A stretch of DNA of 64,000 nucleotides from JAEUMY01 sp031394355 (GCA_031394355.1 JANNSU010000059.1:1-64000), one strand, 5' to 3'. Numbered from the stretch's first letter, positions 16,108-24,863 are shown. Notes: a model not told the origin generated them from the sequence alone. Numbers and translations are program-made.

Positions 16108-18311
16108 GAAGCGGCTCCGTTGCGGTAGTCCTCGGCCAGCGCCATGATGGCTTTGGACTGATAGCGCCGCGCCAAGTCCACGATGCGTCTGGCGAAGGCG
16201 GCGTAGCGCTCGTCATGGGCTTCCAGTTCGGCCGCCCAGCGCTGGATGTCGCGCATGTTGCCAACCTCGGCGAGGCGGCTGAAAACTTCCATCTGTTCGG
16301 GCGGGGGTGTGATCATGGTTTCGGTAACGCGCCCATCGGCACTCGCTGATGGGGGCTTTTCACGGTGGTGAATCCATGTCAATCCCAGCCTTCGGCCGAT
16401 CTCCGCGAGCAGGGCAGCCTGGTCGAGAGGCTTCTCGAAAAAGGCGTCGGCGCCTGAGCGCAGGCTGTCCTCGCGGTCCTGCTGGGTGGCGCTGGCGGAC
16501 ATGACTATGATGGGAATCTGTTCGAGCCCGGCCATCCGACGTATGAGGCGCATGGCCTCAAGACCGTCCATCACCGGCATCATGATGTCCATGATGATGA
16601 GGTCGGGCTTTAGTCGGCTGGCCTTGTCGACGCCGTCTTGACCATCAACCGCCTGATGAATGTGGAAACCCAGCGGGCGCAGCAGGTCGACGACCACGGC
16701 GCGGTTCGCCTCCACGTCGTCAACGATCAGGATCGACCGCCGCGGGCCGCAGTAGCCGCTTGCCAGAAGCGTTTCGACGGCGGGCGCCGCCGCCGCCGCC
16801 AACGGCAGGACCAGCTCGATCCAGAAGCGGCTGCCGACGCCAGCTTTGCTATCGACATGGACATCACTGTCCATCAGGCGCGCCAGTTGGCGTGTGACGG
16901 CGAGCCCGAGCCCTGTGCCGCCAATGCGGCGCTGCGCCTCGCTGACCTGCTCGAAGGGCTGAAACAGCGATCGCAACTGCTCTTGCGTCATGCCGATCCC
17001 CGTGTCGCGCACCTCGAAACGCAGACGGCAGCGGCCTGCGTCATGGGGCGTCGCGCGCACGCTGAGCGCTACCTCGCCGTGGTCGGTGAACTTGATCGCG
17101 TTCCCCAGCAGATTGAGCAGCACCTGGCGCAGCCGCATCTCGTCGCAACGCACCGCCGAGGGCAGGTTCTCGCCCGCATCGAAGCTGAAGACCAGATTCT
17201 TCTCCTCTGCCTTGACGCGCACGATGTCGCTCACCACCGCGAGAAAACCACGCACATCGATGACCGTGGCATGCAGCTCGAACTTGCCGGCCTCGATTCG
17301 AGCGAGATCGAGAAGGTCGTTGATCAACATGAGGAGGTGCTGGGCGCTTCGTTCGATGGTGCCCAGGCCTGCGGCCTGGTTTGCCGCGAGATTCCTGTCG
17401 CGCCTGAGGATCTGCGCATAGCCCAGCACCGCGTTGAGCGGTGTGCGCAGCTCGTGGCTCATGCTGGCCAGAAAGTCGCTCTTGGCCTGGCTCGCCACTT
17501 CCGCCACCTCCTTGGCCACTTGCAGCTGGGTCGTTCGTTCATGCACCAGCTCCTCGAGGTGATCGCGGTGGCGTTCCAGCTCCTGCTCAGCCTGCACCCG
17601 CCGTTCGATGTCCTGGTTCAGCTGCAGATTCTTGGTCTCCAGCTCGCCGAACAGCGCGCGCAGCGACTGGCGGGTGCGTTCCAGGCTCCCTCCCAGCTTG
17701 TTCAGCTCGTCGTGGCCGTGCCACTCGAATGCGCTGTCGAGCTCGCGCCTGGACAGTCGCTCGGACTCATGCATCAGTCGTTCGATGGGCCGCAGCAGGC
17801 GTACCTGCAGCAGCGTCAGGATGAGCAGCACGCTTAGCGCCAGCTGGCCGGCTACGGTGAAGAGAAAGGTGAGGCGGTCGCTGGCAATGACCTCTGCCAG
17901 AAGCCCGTTGTCCATCTCCACCGAAGCGTAACCGATCGTCAGATGATTGCGCACGATGTCCCGCTCGATCTTGAACTGGCGGTCGCGGCGCCGCACCGGA
18001 TAGTCATTGATGAGGAAGGCGCCAAGATTCTTGTCGCGTACGACAAGCGCCACTACGCGTTCATCGCCGATCAGGGAATCGAGCAGTCGCTGGCCGGCAT
18101 CTTTGTCTAGGTTCCAAAGCGCTTCCTGCGCACCTAGCGCCAGAATGTCGGCCAGCCGCTTGTGATCTGCATCGAGCTGTCGCTCCAGCGCCTGCTCGCG
18201 CTGGCGTAGTGTGTAAAGGCTGGCGATGGAGCTGGGAAGCAGGAGGCCGACGACCACTGCGAGCACGATGGATGCCCTGAGTTTGAGCTGCAGTGTCGGC
18301 TTTCCAGCCAT
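16104..18311 (-). CDS. Hybrid sensor histidine kinase with C-terminal receiver
   Basis: The 735-residue inner-membrane protein has two transmembrane helices (about 12-34 and 150-170) bracketing a periplasmic sensor, then a HAMP-like region and a coiled coil. HisKA follows (phospho-His in SMSHELRTPLNAVLG), then HATPase (N-box LLGNAIKFTD, G-boxes DTGIGM and GGTGLGL) and a receiver domain (Asp in LIIMDIMMPVMDG). A helical tail of about 80 residues has no obvious HPt histidine. The signal is unknown. It is translationally coupled to the downstream REC-GGDEF-EAL gene, making a kinase to cyclic di-GMP pathway. Confidence 0.9.
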   Translation of the reverse strand: MAGKPTLQLKLRASIVLAVVVGLLLPSSIASLYTLRQREQALERQLDADHKRLADILALGAQEALWNLDKDAGQRLLDSLIGDERVVALVVRDKNLGAFLINDYPVRRRDRQFKIERDIVRNHLTIGYASVEMDNGLLAEVIASDRLTFLFTVAGQLALSVLLILTLLQVRLLRPIERLMHESERLSRRELDSAFEWHGHDELNKLGGSLERTRQSLRALFGELETKNLQLNQDIERRVQAEQELERHRDHLEELVHERTTQLQVAKEVAEVASQAKSDFLASMSHELRTPLNAVLGYAQILRRDRNLAANQAAGLGTIERSAQHLLMLINDLLDLARIEAGKFELHATVIDVRGFLAVVSDIVRVKAEEKNLVFSFDAGENLPSAVRCDEMRLRQVLLNLLGNAIKFTDHGEVALSVRATPHDAGRCRLRFEVRDTGIGMTQEQLRSLFQPFEQVSEAQRRIGGTGLGLAVTRQLARLMDSDVHVDSKAGVGSRFWIELVLPLAAAAAPAVETLLASGYCGPRRSILIVDDVEANRAVVVDLLRPLGFHIHQAVDGQDGVDKASRLKPDLIIMDIMMPVMDGLEAMRLIRRMAGLEQIPIIVMSASATQQDREDSLRSGADAFFEKPLDQAALLAEIGRRLGLTWIHHREKPPSASADGRVTETMITPPPEQMEVFSRLAEVGNMRDIQRWAAELEAHDERYAAFARRIVDLARRYQSKAIMALAEDYRNGAAS

Positions 18312-18583
18312 TCTTCCCCCCCGGACTGGCCAAGCGCAATCATAGTACGAAGTTCTCTTCGCCGGACAACGGTTGCATCAACGCCCCGGCCCAGGCTCCA
18401 CAGCTGCGAGAGCTTTGCGATGCGTCGGGGAAGGCGCTTTGGATTTTCTTGTTTGTGGAACCGCACGATTCGTCTGCGCTGACGTCGGCCCCTCGAATGA
18501 TGTCTGGCGCACACCCGGCGCCATCCTTGTGTTTTGCTGCCGAGCGTCGTGGCCAGCAACGACCGGATACCGGCGAGCGGCGA

Positions 18584-19552
18584 TCACATCCAGCGCAGCG
18601 CGATCATCACTGCTGCCGCGATGAACACTGTCTCCACCACGATCAACGCCACCGGCTTCCACCCCATTACCGCCATGTCCTTGAGCGATGTCTTCATGCC
18701 GATGGCGGCGATTGCGGCAACAAGGCACCAACGTGAGACTTCACCCGCACCGGTTTGCAGTAGCGGCGGAATCCAGCCCATGCTGTTTACGGCGACCAGC
18801 ACTGCGAACGCCACGGCGAACCAGGGCAGCAGCGGCGCCTTCTTCACATTGTCCGGGCTGTTGAGGTGGGTGATGAGTGAAATCACGAACACCACCGGCA
18901 GCAGCATGGCCACGCGCAACAGCTTCACGATGGTGGCGGTGTCGCCGGCCTCCTTGGAGATGCTGTAGCCCGCACCCACCACCTGGGCCACGTCGTGGAT
19001 GGTGCCGCCGAGAAAAATTCCGGCGGCGCGATGATCGAGGCCCATTGCGCCGGCGAGAATGGGGTAGGCAATCATCGCAATGGTGGAGAGCGTGGCGGTG
19101 CCGATGACTGCAAAGCTCACATCGCGGTCCGTGTTTGGGTGTCGTGGCAGCACACTGCCAATGGCCAATGCTGCCGACGCCCCGCAGATGGCGACAGCGC
19201 CACCAGTCAGCACGCCGAATATTCGCGTTTGCGAGAGCAATCTTGCGGCGACCAAGCCCGCCGCGATAGTCAGCACGACTGCCGCAATGACCATCACCAC
19301 GGTGCCCCAGCCCAGCCCGGCAACCTGGGCCAACGTGATGCGCACGCCCAGCAGAGCGACACCAATACGAAGCACCATGGACCCGGCGAATTGGATACCG
19401 GGCACGCATTCGCCTTCGTGTGAGAGAAAGTTGAGCGCCATGCCCAGCAGCAGGGCAAACAGCATGACCGGCCCGCCATAGTGCTCGGACAGGAACATCG
19501 CTGCAATGGCGATGACGGCGGCGACGGCGAGGCCGGGGAAGATGTGCTTCAT
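18584..19552 (-). CDS. suyZ: SuyZ/YeiH-like putative sulfate exporter (PSE family)
   Basis: A 322-residue membrane protein with about ten helices and the UPF0324/YeiH hallmarks: GMALNFLSHEG, the central GAVAICGASAALAIGSVLP and the FLGGTIHDVAQVVGAGYSI motif. Members of this family are called putative sulfate exporters. In Paracoccus pantotrophus a gene for an exporter of this kind (suyZ) accompanies the sulfolactate sulfo-lyase genes suyAB. Here it follows the SuyB-like gene on the same strand across 182 bases, so I infer export of sulfite or sulfate released by SuyAB. A decayed partial copy lies at 12875-13306. Family assignment is firm; substrate is inferred from context. Confidence 0.75.
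   Translation of the reverse strand: MKHIFPGLAVAAVIAIAAMFLSEHYGGPVMLFALLLGMALNFLSHEGECVPGIQFAGSMVLRIGVALLGVRITLAQVAGLGWGTVVMVIAAVVLTIAAGLVAARLLSQTRIFGVLTGGAVAICGASAALAIGSVLPRHPNTDRDVSFAVIGTATLSTIAMIAYPILAGAMGLDHRAAGIFLGGTIHDVAQVVGAGYSISKEAGDTATIVKLLRVAMLLPVVFVISLITHLNSPDNVKKAPLLPWFAVAFAVLVAVNSMGWIPPLLQTGAGEVSRWCLVAAIAAIGMKTSLKDMAVMGWKPVALIVVETVFIAAAVMIALRWM
19216..19225. repeat. Dispersed palindrome, 10-bp core CGAATATTCG
   Basis: Inside the exporter gene, read as Arg-Ile-Phe (frame CGA ATA TTC) on its strand. One outer base is mismatched, so only the core is palindromic. Confidence 0.8.
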
Positions 19553-19674
19553 GTCGGGAGTGTAAGCGCTCTGCGCTCGCGGTCAGGCTGAACAGATTGC
19601 GGCAAGCGATACATGCCTCTCATCCACACCGAGGAAAGGATGAACTCGGAGCCATGCCATCTTCAATTCGAGGT

Positions 19675-19714
19675 GGATTTGTGTTGATGCGAATATTCGC
19701 ATCAACACAAATCC
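19675..19714. repeat. Perfect 40-bp palindrome between suyB and suyZ
   Basis: Twenty-base arms meet without a loop at the centre of the dispersed motif GCGAATATTCGC (19689-19700). The right arm resembles the 3' end of the adjacent suyB-like gene (GCGTCAACACAAAC at 19755-19768), so it may have grown by inverted duplication of local DNA. As RNA it would form a strong hairpin between the two cistrons with no T-tail, able to separate or stabilise their messages. Confidence 0.93.
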
Positions 19715-19734
19715 GGCAAAAGGCCCGGCAGACG

Positions 19735-20904
19735 TCAGGCGCTCTCGTACAACCGCGTCAACACAAACTCCCGATGCCCGAGTGCTTCCGCCGCAGTGAG
19801 GCGGCCATTGACGGTGCGCAGCATCATGTCGATCAACGCATCGCCAGCCTGGTCCATGTTCATCTCGCGGCGGAGCAGCCCGGAGGTGTCCACGTCCACA
19901 TGCTCCGCCATGGTGCGAACAGTGCGCGGATTCGCGCAGATCTTGATGACCGGCAGGATGGGGTTGCCGATCACATTGCCCTGGCCGGTGGGGAAGAAAT
20001 GGACGACGTAACCTGATGCCGCGCACAGCGTGACCATCTCGGCAGCGGCTGAGGACGAATCCATGAACCACAGGCCAGAATGGGTGGGCACCTCGGCCTT
20101 GTCCAGCACGCCGTCGACCACGCACTTCTTGCCGATCTTCTGGATATTGCCCAGTGCCTTTTCCTCGATGGTGGTGAGGCCGCCCGCGATGTTGCCCTTG
20201 GTGGGCTGTGACTCTGACAGGTCGCTGGTCTTGTGGCGGTTGATCATGGCCTGATATCGGTCAAACATGAACTGGAAGCGCTCGCGCACCTTGTCGTCGC
20301 GACAGCGCGCCATCACGAGCTGTTCACCACCCGTGATTTCGGATGTCTCGCCGAATACCAGTGTGGTGCCGAGCGGATAGAGCTTGTCGAATGCGTTGCC
20401 CACGGTCGGGTTGGCGCCGCAGCCGGACGTGGTGTCGGATTCGCCGCACTTGGTCGAAATCCAGAGATCGCTCAGCGGACATTCAACGCGGTGCTTCTCG
20501 CTCGCCGCTTGCAGGAACTCTTTGGCCTTGGCGGATGCGCGGCGGATGGTGTCGTGGTCGCCGTGGCCCTCGATACCAAATCCGACAACCGGTTTGCCGG
20601 TGGCTGCGATGGCATCCACGACCTTCTTGGTCCAGCCGTCTTCAATGCCGATGACCACGACTGCGGCGACGTTGGGGTTGGACCCGGTGCCGATCAGCGT
20701 GCGGAAGTGCAGATCCAGATCGGCACCGAACTGCAGGCGACCATAGGGATGCGGGATGGCCAGCGTGCCCTTGATGTTGTTGGCGACGGCCTCGCTGGCG
20801 GCATTGGAGAGATCGTCAACGGGCAGGATGATGACGTGGTTGCGTACGCCCACACGGCCGTTTTCGCGTTTGTAGCCCCAAAAACTCGTTTTGTCAGAGA
20901 TCAT
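19735..20904 (-). CDS. suyB: Sulfolactate sulfo-lyase large subunit-like protein (SuyB, UxaA family)
   Basis: The 389-residue cytoplasmic protein belongs to the UxaA/altronate dehydratase C-terminal family: YKRENGRVGVRNHVIILPVD at the start, STKCGESDTTSG and ending NGRLTAAEALGHREFVLTRL. Segments such as PHPYGRLQFGADLDLHFRT and SQPTKGNIAGGLTTIEEKAL match my memory of (R)-3-sulfolactate sulfo-lyase beta subunits, which are 389-residue proteins, rather than altronate dehydratase. SuyAB splits sulfolactate to pyruvate and sulfite. A SuyA-like SAF subunit gene lies just upstream and a SuyZ-like exporter gene downstream, as in known suy loci. Another sugar-acid dehydratase activity is possible. Confidence 0.7.
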   Translation of the reverse strand: MISDKTSFWGYKRENGRVGVRNHVIILPVDDLSNAASEAVANNIKGTLAIPHPYGRLQFGADLDLHFRTLIGTGSNPNVAAVVVIGIEDGWTKKVVDAIAATGKPVVGFGIEGHGDHDTIRRASAKAKEFLQAASEKHRVECPLSDLWISTKCGESDTTSGCGANPTVGNAFDKLYPLGTTLVFGETSEITGGEQLVMARCRDDKVRERFQFMFDRYQAMINRHKTSDLSESQPTKGNIAGGLTTIEEKALGNIQKIGKKCVVDGVLDKAEVPTHSGLWFMDSSSAAAEMVTLCAASGYVVHFFPTGQGNVIGNPILPVIKICANPRTVRTMAEHVDVDTSGLLRREMNMDQAGDALIDMMLRTVNGRLTAAEALGHREFVLTRLYESA

Positions 20905-20943
20905 TATTTGCTCGCTGTGTCAGTGCTTCGCTCAGTGGTTCTT

Positions 20944-21020
20944 GGCGATGGGTGATGGGGAATGGGTGATGAAATGCGAATATTCGCAATGTAGATGTTC
21001 ATCACCCATCGCCCATCGCC
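20944..21020. repeat. Inverted repeat with heptamer arms around a dispersed palindrome
   Basis: The arms 20944-20959 and 21005-21020 pair over 16 bases with one wobble position and are built from the GGTGATG/CATCACC heptamer unit. The left arm carries one extra heptamer-like block. The loop region holds TGCGAATATTCGCA. It fills the gap between the suyA-like and suyB-like genes and would form a stable intercistronic hairpin. Confidence 0.8.
20975..20988. repeat. Dispersed palindrome, 14-bp form, intergenic
   Basis: TGCGAATATTCGCA in the suyA-suyB gap, at the tip of the larger inverted repeat. Confidence 0.9.
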
Positions 21021-21022
21021 GT

Positions 21023-21304
21023 TCACCATCTTTTCGTCTTGATGTTGTGCACATGCGCGTGTTCGCCCAGTGCAATGGGTGCCACGACACGGCCGATGTC
21101 CACGCCGTACTTGATGACGGTGTCGTCCTGGCTCAGCGCCTTGATGGCGAGCTTGTGGCCGATCGGAATGTCGCTCTGGGTCTTCAGGACCAGCGACTTG
21201 TCCTGCTCCATGATCCAGCCGGTGACTTCCTCGCCGGATTTCACGCCCTCCACCACGACGACTCCGACGGAGTCCCCTTCGTCATGCACTACGAAATGAA
21301 TCAT
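21023..21304 (-). CDS. suyA: Sulfolactate sulfo-lyase small subunit-like protein (SuyA, SAF domain)
   Basis: A 93-residue SAF-domain protein: VEGVKSGEEVTGWIM, DIPIGHKLAIKAL, VIKYGVDIGRVVAPI and the C-terminus AHVHNIKTKRW. In E. coli altronate dehydratase this domain is the N-terminal part of UxaA. A separate small subunit of this size is typical of (R)-sulfolactate sulfo-lyase SuyA, whose C-terminus is similar as far as I recall. It works with the large subunit encoded next. It is transcribed divergently from the GntR regulator, with a shared 131-base promoter gap containing an operator-like sequence. Confidence 0.7.
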   Translation of the reverse strand: MIHFVVHDEGDSVGVVVVEGVKSGEEVTGWIMEQDKSLVLKTQSDIPIGHKLAIKALSQDDTVIKYGVDIGRVVAPIALGEHAHVHNIKTKRW

Positions 21305-21380
21305 GTCCTTCTCCGTGCCCGTTGGCGGCTGCGCGGGCGCTGTTGTGCCAGTCGGAAATGATACGCGCCCGAATAATGTC

Positions 21381-21404
21381 AGTCAATTAAGTGATATAGA
21401 TGAG
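21381..21404. promoter_or_regulatory. Operator-like motif in the suyA/gntR divergent promoter
   Basis: The sequence from AGTCAA to GATGAG contains the imperfect palindrome GTGATATAGATGAG. It matches 20 of the first 23 bases of a site in front of the TonB receptor operon (36374-36397), in the same orientation relative to the controlled minus-strand genes. HutC-type GntR proteins bind short palindromes with a central TA-rich core, so the adjacent regulator is the natural candidate. Confidence 0.65.
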
Positions 21405-21435
21405 TTGAGTCAAGTGTTGTCGGAGGATATGATGC

Positions 21436-22251
21436 ATGTCCATGTCCAAGCGTTCCTCCAGGTCTCCTTCATCAACGCGCGCGCCGGGTTCCGGCACCGC
21501 GATTCCGCCTTCGCTCTCCACGGGTGCGCGGCTTGCGGTGCCCTTGTACAAGGAAGTAAAGCGGCTGATGTTGGAGACAGTCAGCGCGGGCGAGTGGCCA
21601 CCCGCCTCAGCCATCCCGGCCGAGAAGGCGCTGGCCGCCCGATTTGGTGTGGCGATGGGCACCTTGCGCAAGGCCGTCGATGAGTTGGTGGCGGAGAACA
21701 TCCTGGTGCGGCAGCAGGGCCGTGGCACGTTTGTGGCGCGGCACGACCGCGAGCGCATGATGTTCCACTTCTTCCATATCGTTGGTGCCGACGGCAGCAA
21801 GGAGACGCCGACGGTCCAGATGCTGGCGTTCCAGCGCGGCAAGGCGGATGCCGACGAGGCCGACCACCTGGGTGTTGCGGCAGGCGAACCCCTTTTCCGG
21901 ATCGTGAATGTGCTGAGCCTCGTTGGTGTGCCGATCATCGTCGATCACATTGCAATCGTGCAGGCGCGGTTTTCGGGGCTCACTGCAGCACGTTTTCGTG
22001 ACCGGCCGAACACGATCTACCATCTCTATCAAAGCGCCTTTGGCATCACTGTCTTGCGCACTGCCGAGCGCCTCCGCGCGGTGTCTGCCGATGCGGACGC
22101 TGCGGGCGTGCTGGGCGTGCGCACGGGCGCGCCGCTGCTGCAAATTCGGCGCACTGCGCTCTCCTTCAATGATCAGCCGGTGGAGTATCGCTGTTCGCTG
22201 GTGAACACCGCCGCGCACGAGTACTTCAGCGATCTCGCCAAAGCGGGCTAG
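21436..22251 (+). CDS. HutC-type GntR transcriptional regulator
   Basis: The 271-residue regulator has an N-terminal winged helix (SAIPAEKALAARFGVAMGTLRKAVDELV, then RQQGRGTFVA) and a C-terminal UTRA effector domain (about 115-260, with PLFRIVNVLSLVGVPIIVDH and TGAPLLQIRRTALSF). UTRA domains bind sugar phosphates, amino acids or organic acids. It is encoded between the suyAB operon (divergent) and the end of the sugar-oxidation operon (convergent, four-base overlap), so it probably controls both. The N-terminal 30 residues are low-complexity Ser/Arg/Pro. The ATG at 21436 has GGAGG nine bases upstream; 21442 is an alternative. Confidence 0.9.
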   Translation: MSMSKRSSRSPSSTRAPGSGTAIPPSLSTGARLAVPLYKEVKRLMLETVSAGEWPPASAIPAEKALAARFGVAMGTLRKAVDELVAENILVRQQGRGTFVARHDRERMMFHFFHIVGADGSKETPTVQMLAFQRGKADADEADHLGVAAGEPLFRIVNVLSLVGVPIIVDHIAIVQARFSGLTAARFRDRPNTIYHLYQSAFGITVLRTAERLRAVSADADAAGVLGVRTGAPLLQIRRTALSFNDQPVEYRCSLVNTAAHEYFSDLAKAG

Positions 22252-23045
22252 CCTGCGACCGACACCTGCGCCAATCCTGCATCCACGATGAGGTTCTGCC
22301 CGGTGACGGCAGCGGACTCGTCCGATGCCAGGAACAGCGCGGCGCGCGCGACATGGTGCGGATCAAGTCTGAATTTAAGACACTGGTACTCGATGAAGCG
22401 GCGGTCCGCCTCCGGGTCGCGCCACAACGCTTCCTGCTTCGGTGTGACCACGGCACCCGGCACCAGTGCGTTCACGCGAATATTCGCATCCCCCAGTTCC
22501 CGCGCGAGTGAGCGCGTCATGCCGGAGATCGCAGCCTTGGCCGCCACATAGCCGGTCAGCTCTGCCCGCCCTCGCATCCAGGACACCGAGCCGAGATTGA
22601 TGATGGAGCCGCCGCCCGCGCGGGCCATGCCCGGCGCCACCTGCTGGATGGCAAACACGTGATGCTTGAGATTGACCGCCTGCGTTTCATCCCAGCTCTC
22701 CGGGGTGAGCTCCGCGAGCGTGTGGCGGCGATCGTTGCCGGCGTTGTTGAGCAGCACTGCGACAGCACCTGACTCCTGCTCGATCCGGGCCAGCAGGGCC
22801 TGATAGGCGCGCACATCGCGGATGTCGCAGGGCGCGAACACCGGCGTGTGGCGCAGGCTGCCCAGTCTGGCAACAAGTGCCGTACCGGCAGCGTCATCGA
22901 GATCGCAGAAATACACGCGCGCATCCTGCGCGGCGAAGTGCTCCACCAGACACGCGCCGATGCCGCTGGCACCGCCGGAAATGAAGACCAGCCGGTTGGC
23001 AAGGGACGGGTAGCGGGCCATGTCGGGAAAGTCGGGATGTGCCAT
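22248..23045 (-). CDS. SDR aldose dehydrogenase (sulfosugar or xylose type)
   Basis: A 265-residue classical short-chain dehydrogenase: cofactor motif GGASGIG, NNAGND, and catalytic Ser (LGSVSW) with YVAAK. The details NNAGNDRRH, a W-DE spacing and QCLKFR recall Caulobacter D-xylose 1-dehydrogenase XylB; sulfoquinovose dehydrogenase of Pseudomonas putida SQ1 is also an SDR. The reaction would be aldose to aldonolactone with NAD(P). It is the last gene of the operon, starting one base after the lactonase stop. The palindrome at 22476 encodes ANIR in the usual ELGxxxIRVN position. Confidence 0.8.
   Translation of the reverse strand: MAHPDFPDMARYPSLANRLVFISGGASGIGACLVEHFAAQDARVYFCDLDDAAGTALVARLGSLRHTPVFAPCDIRDVRAYQALLARIEQESGAVAVLLNNAGNDRRHTLAELTPESWDETQAVNLKHHVFAIQQVAPGMARAGGGSIINLGSVSWMRGRAELTGYVAAKAAISGMTRSLARELGDANIRVNALVPGAVVTPKQEALWRDPEADRRFIEYQCLKFRLDPHHVARAALFLASDESAAVTGQNLIVDAGLAQVSVAG
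22476..22487. repeat. Dispersed palindrome GCGAATATTCGC
   Basis: Inside the SDR gene, read as Ala-Asn-Ile-Arg in a family-conserved position, with no insertion. Confidence 0.9.
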
Positions 23046-23046
23046 G

Positions 23047-23973
23047 TCACTTGTCCAGGTAGAGCGGTTCCGGCCGGCCCGGAACATCCAGCTCGCATTG
23101 AAACACGGCGCCGGATTGTGGATAGCGATGCAGTTCCGCGGCATCTGCGCCATCGCGCGCGCTGGTGATGTAAAGCGTCATCAATCGTGGCCCGCCAAAC
23201 GCGATCATGGTGGGCCGCTTTGCCGGCACGGCAAGCTTGCCGATGAGGCGACCTTTCGGATCGAAGCGCAGCACGCGACCGCCTTCGTATTGCGCGCTCC
23301 AGTAGCAGCCCTCGGCATCGAATGCCGCACCGTCGGGGCGTCCACCATAGTCCGGGCTGGTGCGGTTGTCCGCCACCCGGATGAATGGTCGACGCGTGGT
23401 CGGCTGGCCCTTAACGAGCGCGATCTGGTACACGACATGGGCGGGCGTGTCCGCCTGCAGCGCGTGGCGCCCGTCGGCCGTGAAGGCCAGCCCATTGCTC
23501 ACCTTGACGCCGCGCTCAGTGGCGGGGCCGAATAGCCTTTGCACCGCGCCTTTGTCGAGACAGTACATGGCCGCTTCGGGGTGGGTGCGCGGCTCGAACA
23601 TGGCGCCGGCCCAGAAGCGGCCGGCAGCATCCACCTTGCCGTCATTGAAGCGTTGGGTGCGGGTGTCGTAGGGCGCAGGCGCGACCTGAACCAGACGCCC
23701 TGAAGTCGGGAAGAAACGGTAGAAGCCATCTCGCAGCGCTGCCACCAATCCGCCATCGCGGGCAAGGCCGATGCAGCCCGGCTCGGTCGGCATGGCCCAC
23801 GCCTTGTCCAGGCCCGCCGTGGGATCCAGCCGGTGAATGGCGCGACCGCTGATGTCGACCCAGTACAGCACCTGCTCCGTCACAGACCACAGCGGGCACT
23901 CGCCCAGCTGCGCCCGTGCCGCATGCAGCACCTCGGCCACGCCATGGTCCTTGACCCGCACGCTGCCTGTCAT
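23047..23973 (-). CDS. SMP-30/gluconolactonase family lactonase
   Basis: A 308-residue six-bladed propeller of the SMP-30 family with its metal ligands in the expected order: Glu in LGECPLW, Asn in FNDGKVDAAGRFWAG, Asn in VSNGLAFTADG, and Asp in RPDGAAFDAEG. It would open the aldonolactone made by the downstream-encoded SDR. I chose the start at 23973, which overlaps the mutarotase stop (ATGA) and gives the family length; the frame is open further upstream inside the mutarotase gene. In sulfo-ED and Weimberg/Dahms pathways this lactonase sits between dehydrogenase and dehydratase. Confidence 0.87.
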   Translation of the reverse strand: MTGSVRVKDHGVAEVLHAARAQLGECPLWSVTEQVLYWVDISGRAIHRLDPTAGLDKAWAMPTEPGCIGLARDGGLVAALRDGFYRFFPTSGRLVQVAPAPYDTRTQRFNDGKVDAAGRFWAGAMFEPRTHPEAAMYCLDKGAVQRLFGPATERGVKVSNGLAFTADGRHALQADTPAHVVYQIALVKGQPTTRRPFIRVADNRTSPDYGGRPDGAAFDAEGCYWSAQYEGGRVLRFDPKGRLIGKLAVPAKRPTMIAFGGPRLMTLYITSARDGADAAELHRYPQSGAVFQCELDVPGRPEPLYLDK

Positions 23974-24863
23974 GGTGCAGGCTTTCCGGACACGGTCAGC
24001 CGCATGCTGGCCGAGAATGTGTCGCCGGGTGCCAGCACCCGGGCACCGGTGTCTCGCACGCCCTGCGCCGCGAGGGCGAAGGCGTTGATGACATGCGATA
24101 CCGGCTCGATGGCCACAAAGTTGCGCCCGTCGCGTGGTGCGAAGCACACCACGAAGGGCAAGGTCTCACTGGCTTGCAGATGAAGCTTCAGGGTGCCGTA
24201 GTCGAGCCGTGCTTCGCGCTGCCACCCGGTGAAGACGTTGTCCACTTTCCATGGGGCCACCGGACGCAGTTCGCTGAAGTCCGCGCCCTCGGGCGGTGCC
24301 ACCAGTTTGGTGGGCAGATTGTCCTCGCCCATTTCCCACATCCTCTGCCAGCGCGTTTGCAGATGCAGTCCTTCGCGGATGGGAAAGAAAGGATGAAAAC
24401 CCAATCCGGCCGGCATGGCGCGCTGATCGCGGTTGGTGAGCGTCAATGCGATATCGAGCGACTGATCCGTCAGGCGATAGGTCTGGCTCACCATGAAGGC
24501 GAATGGCCAATCGGCATCGGGGCGGTGTTCAAGGACCAGCGTGGCTTCCTTGGCATCGGCGCGGAGCACCTGCCAGGGACGCAGCCACCCTACACCATGA
24601 ATGGCATGGGGCTCTGGCGCAAAGTTGGGCCGCAGTGCATGCGTGCCATCGGGTGCGATGAGTTTGGCGTGGGCAATGCGGTTGGAATACGGCACCAGCG
24701 GATAACAGGCCATCTGGCGCACGCGCTTCTCCGTCAATGCCTCTGCCGGGGTCGGACGCATCAGGTCCTGGCCCTGCCACACCCAGCGCAAGAGCGCGCC
24801 ACCGATGCCGGGTGCCAACAGCGCGCGGGACGTTCCCGCGCGGAGTTCAATGACCGGTTCCAT
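23970..24863 (-). CDS. Aldose 1-epimerase (GalM/YihR-like mutarotase)
   Basis: A 297-residue mutarotase: the substrate-binding RIAHAKLI region, His in HAIHGVGWLRPW, the second His in GLGFHPFFP and the Glu base in FVAIEPVSHVINAF. It would interconvert alpha and beta anomers released by the GH31 glycosidase before oxidation by the beta-selective dehydrogenase. The start at 24863 (MEPVIEL) overlaps the glycosidase 3' end by 17 bases; 24881 is an alternative. YihR-type mutarotases accompany sulfoquinovose catabolism, but the general family is shared with galactose and xylose pathways. Confidence 0.83.
   Translation of the reverse strand: MEPVIELRAGTSRALLAPGIGGALLRWVWQGQDLMRPTPAEALTEKRVRQMACYPLVPYSNRIAHAKLIAPDGTHALRPNFAPEPHAIHGVGWLRPWQVLRADAKEATLVLEHRPDADWPFAFMVSQTYRLTDQSLDIALTLTNRDQRAMPAGLGFHPFFPIREGLHLQTRWQRMWEMGEDNLPTKLVAPPEGADFSELRPVAPWKVDNVFTGWQREARLDYGTLKLHLQASETLPFVVCFAPRDGRNFVAIEPVSHVINAFALAAQGVRDTGARVLAPGDTFSASMRLTVSGKPAP

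Noticed and set aside
19735..21304. Annotation as classical altronate dehydratase UxaA in two pieces
   Set aside because: No other uronate genes (uxaB, uxaC, kdgK) are present; the separate small subunit, the large-subunit motifs and the adjacent exporter fit sulfo-lyase better, though this remains unproven.
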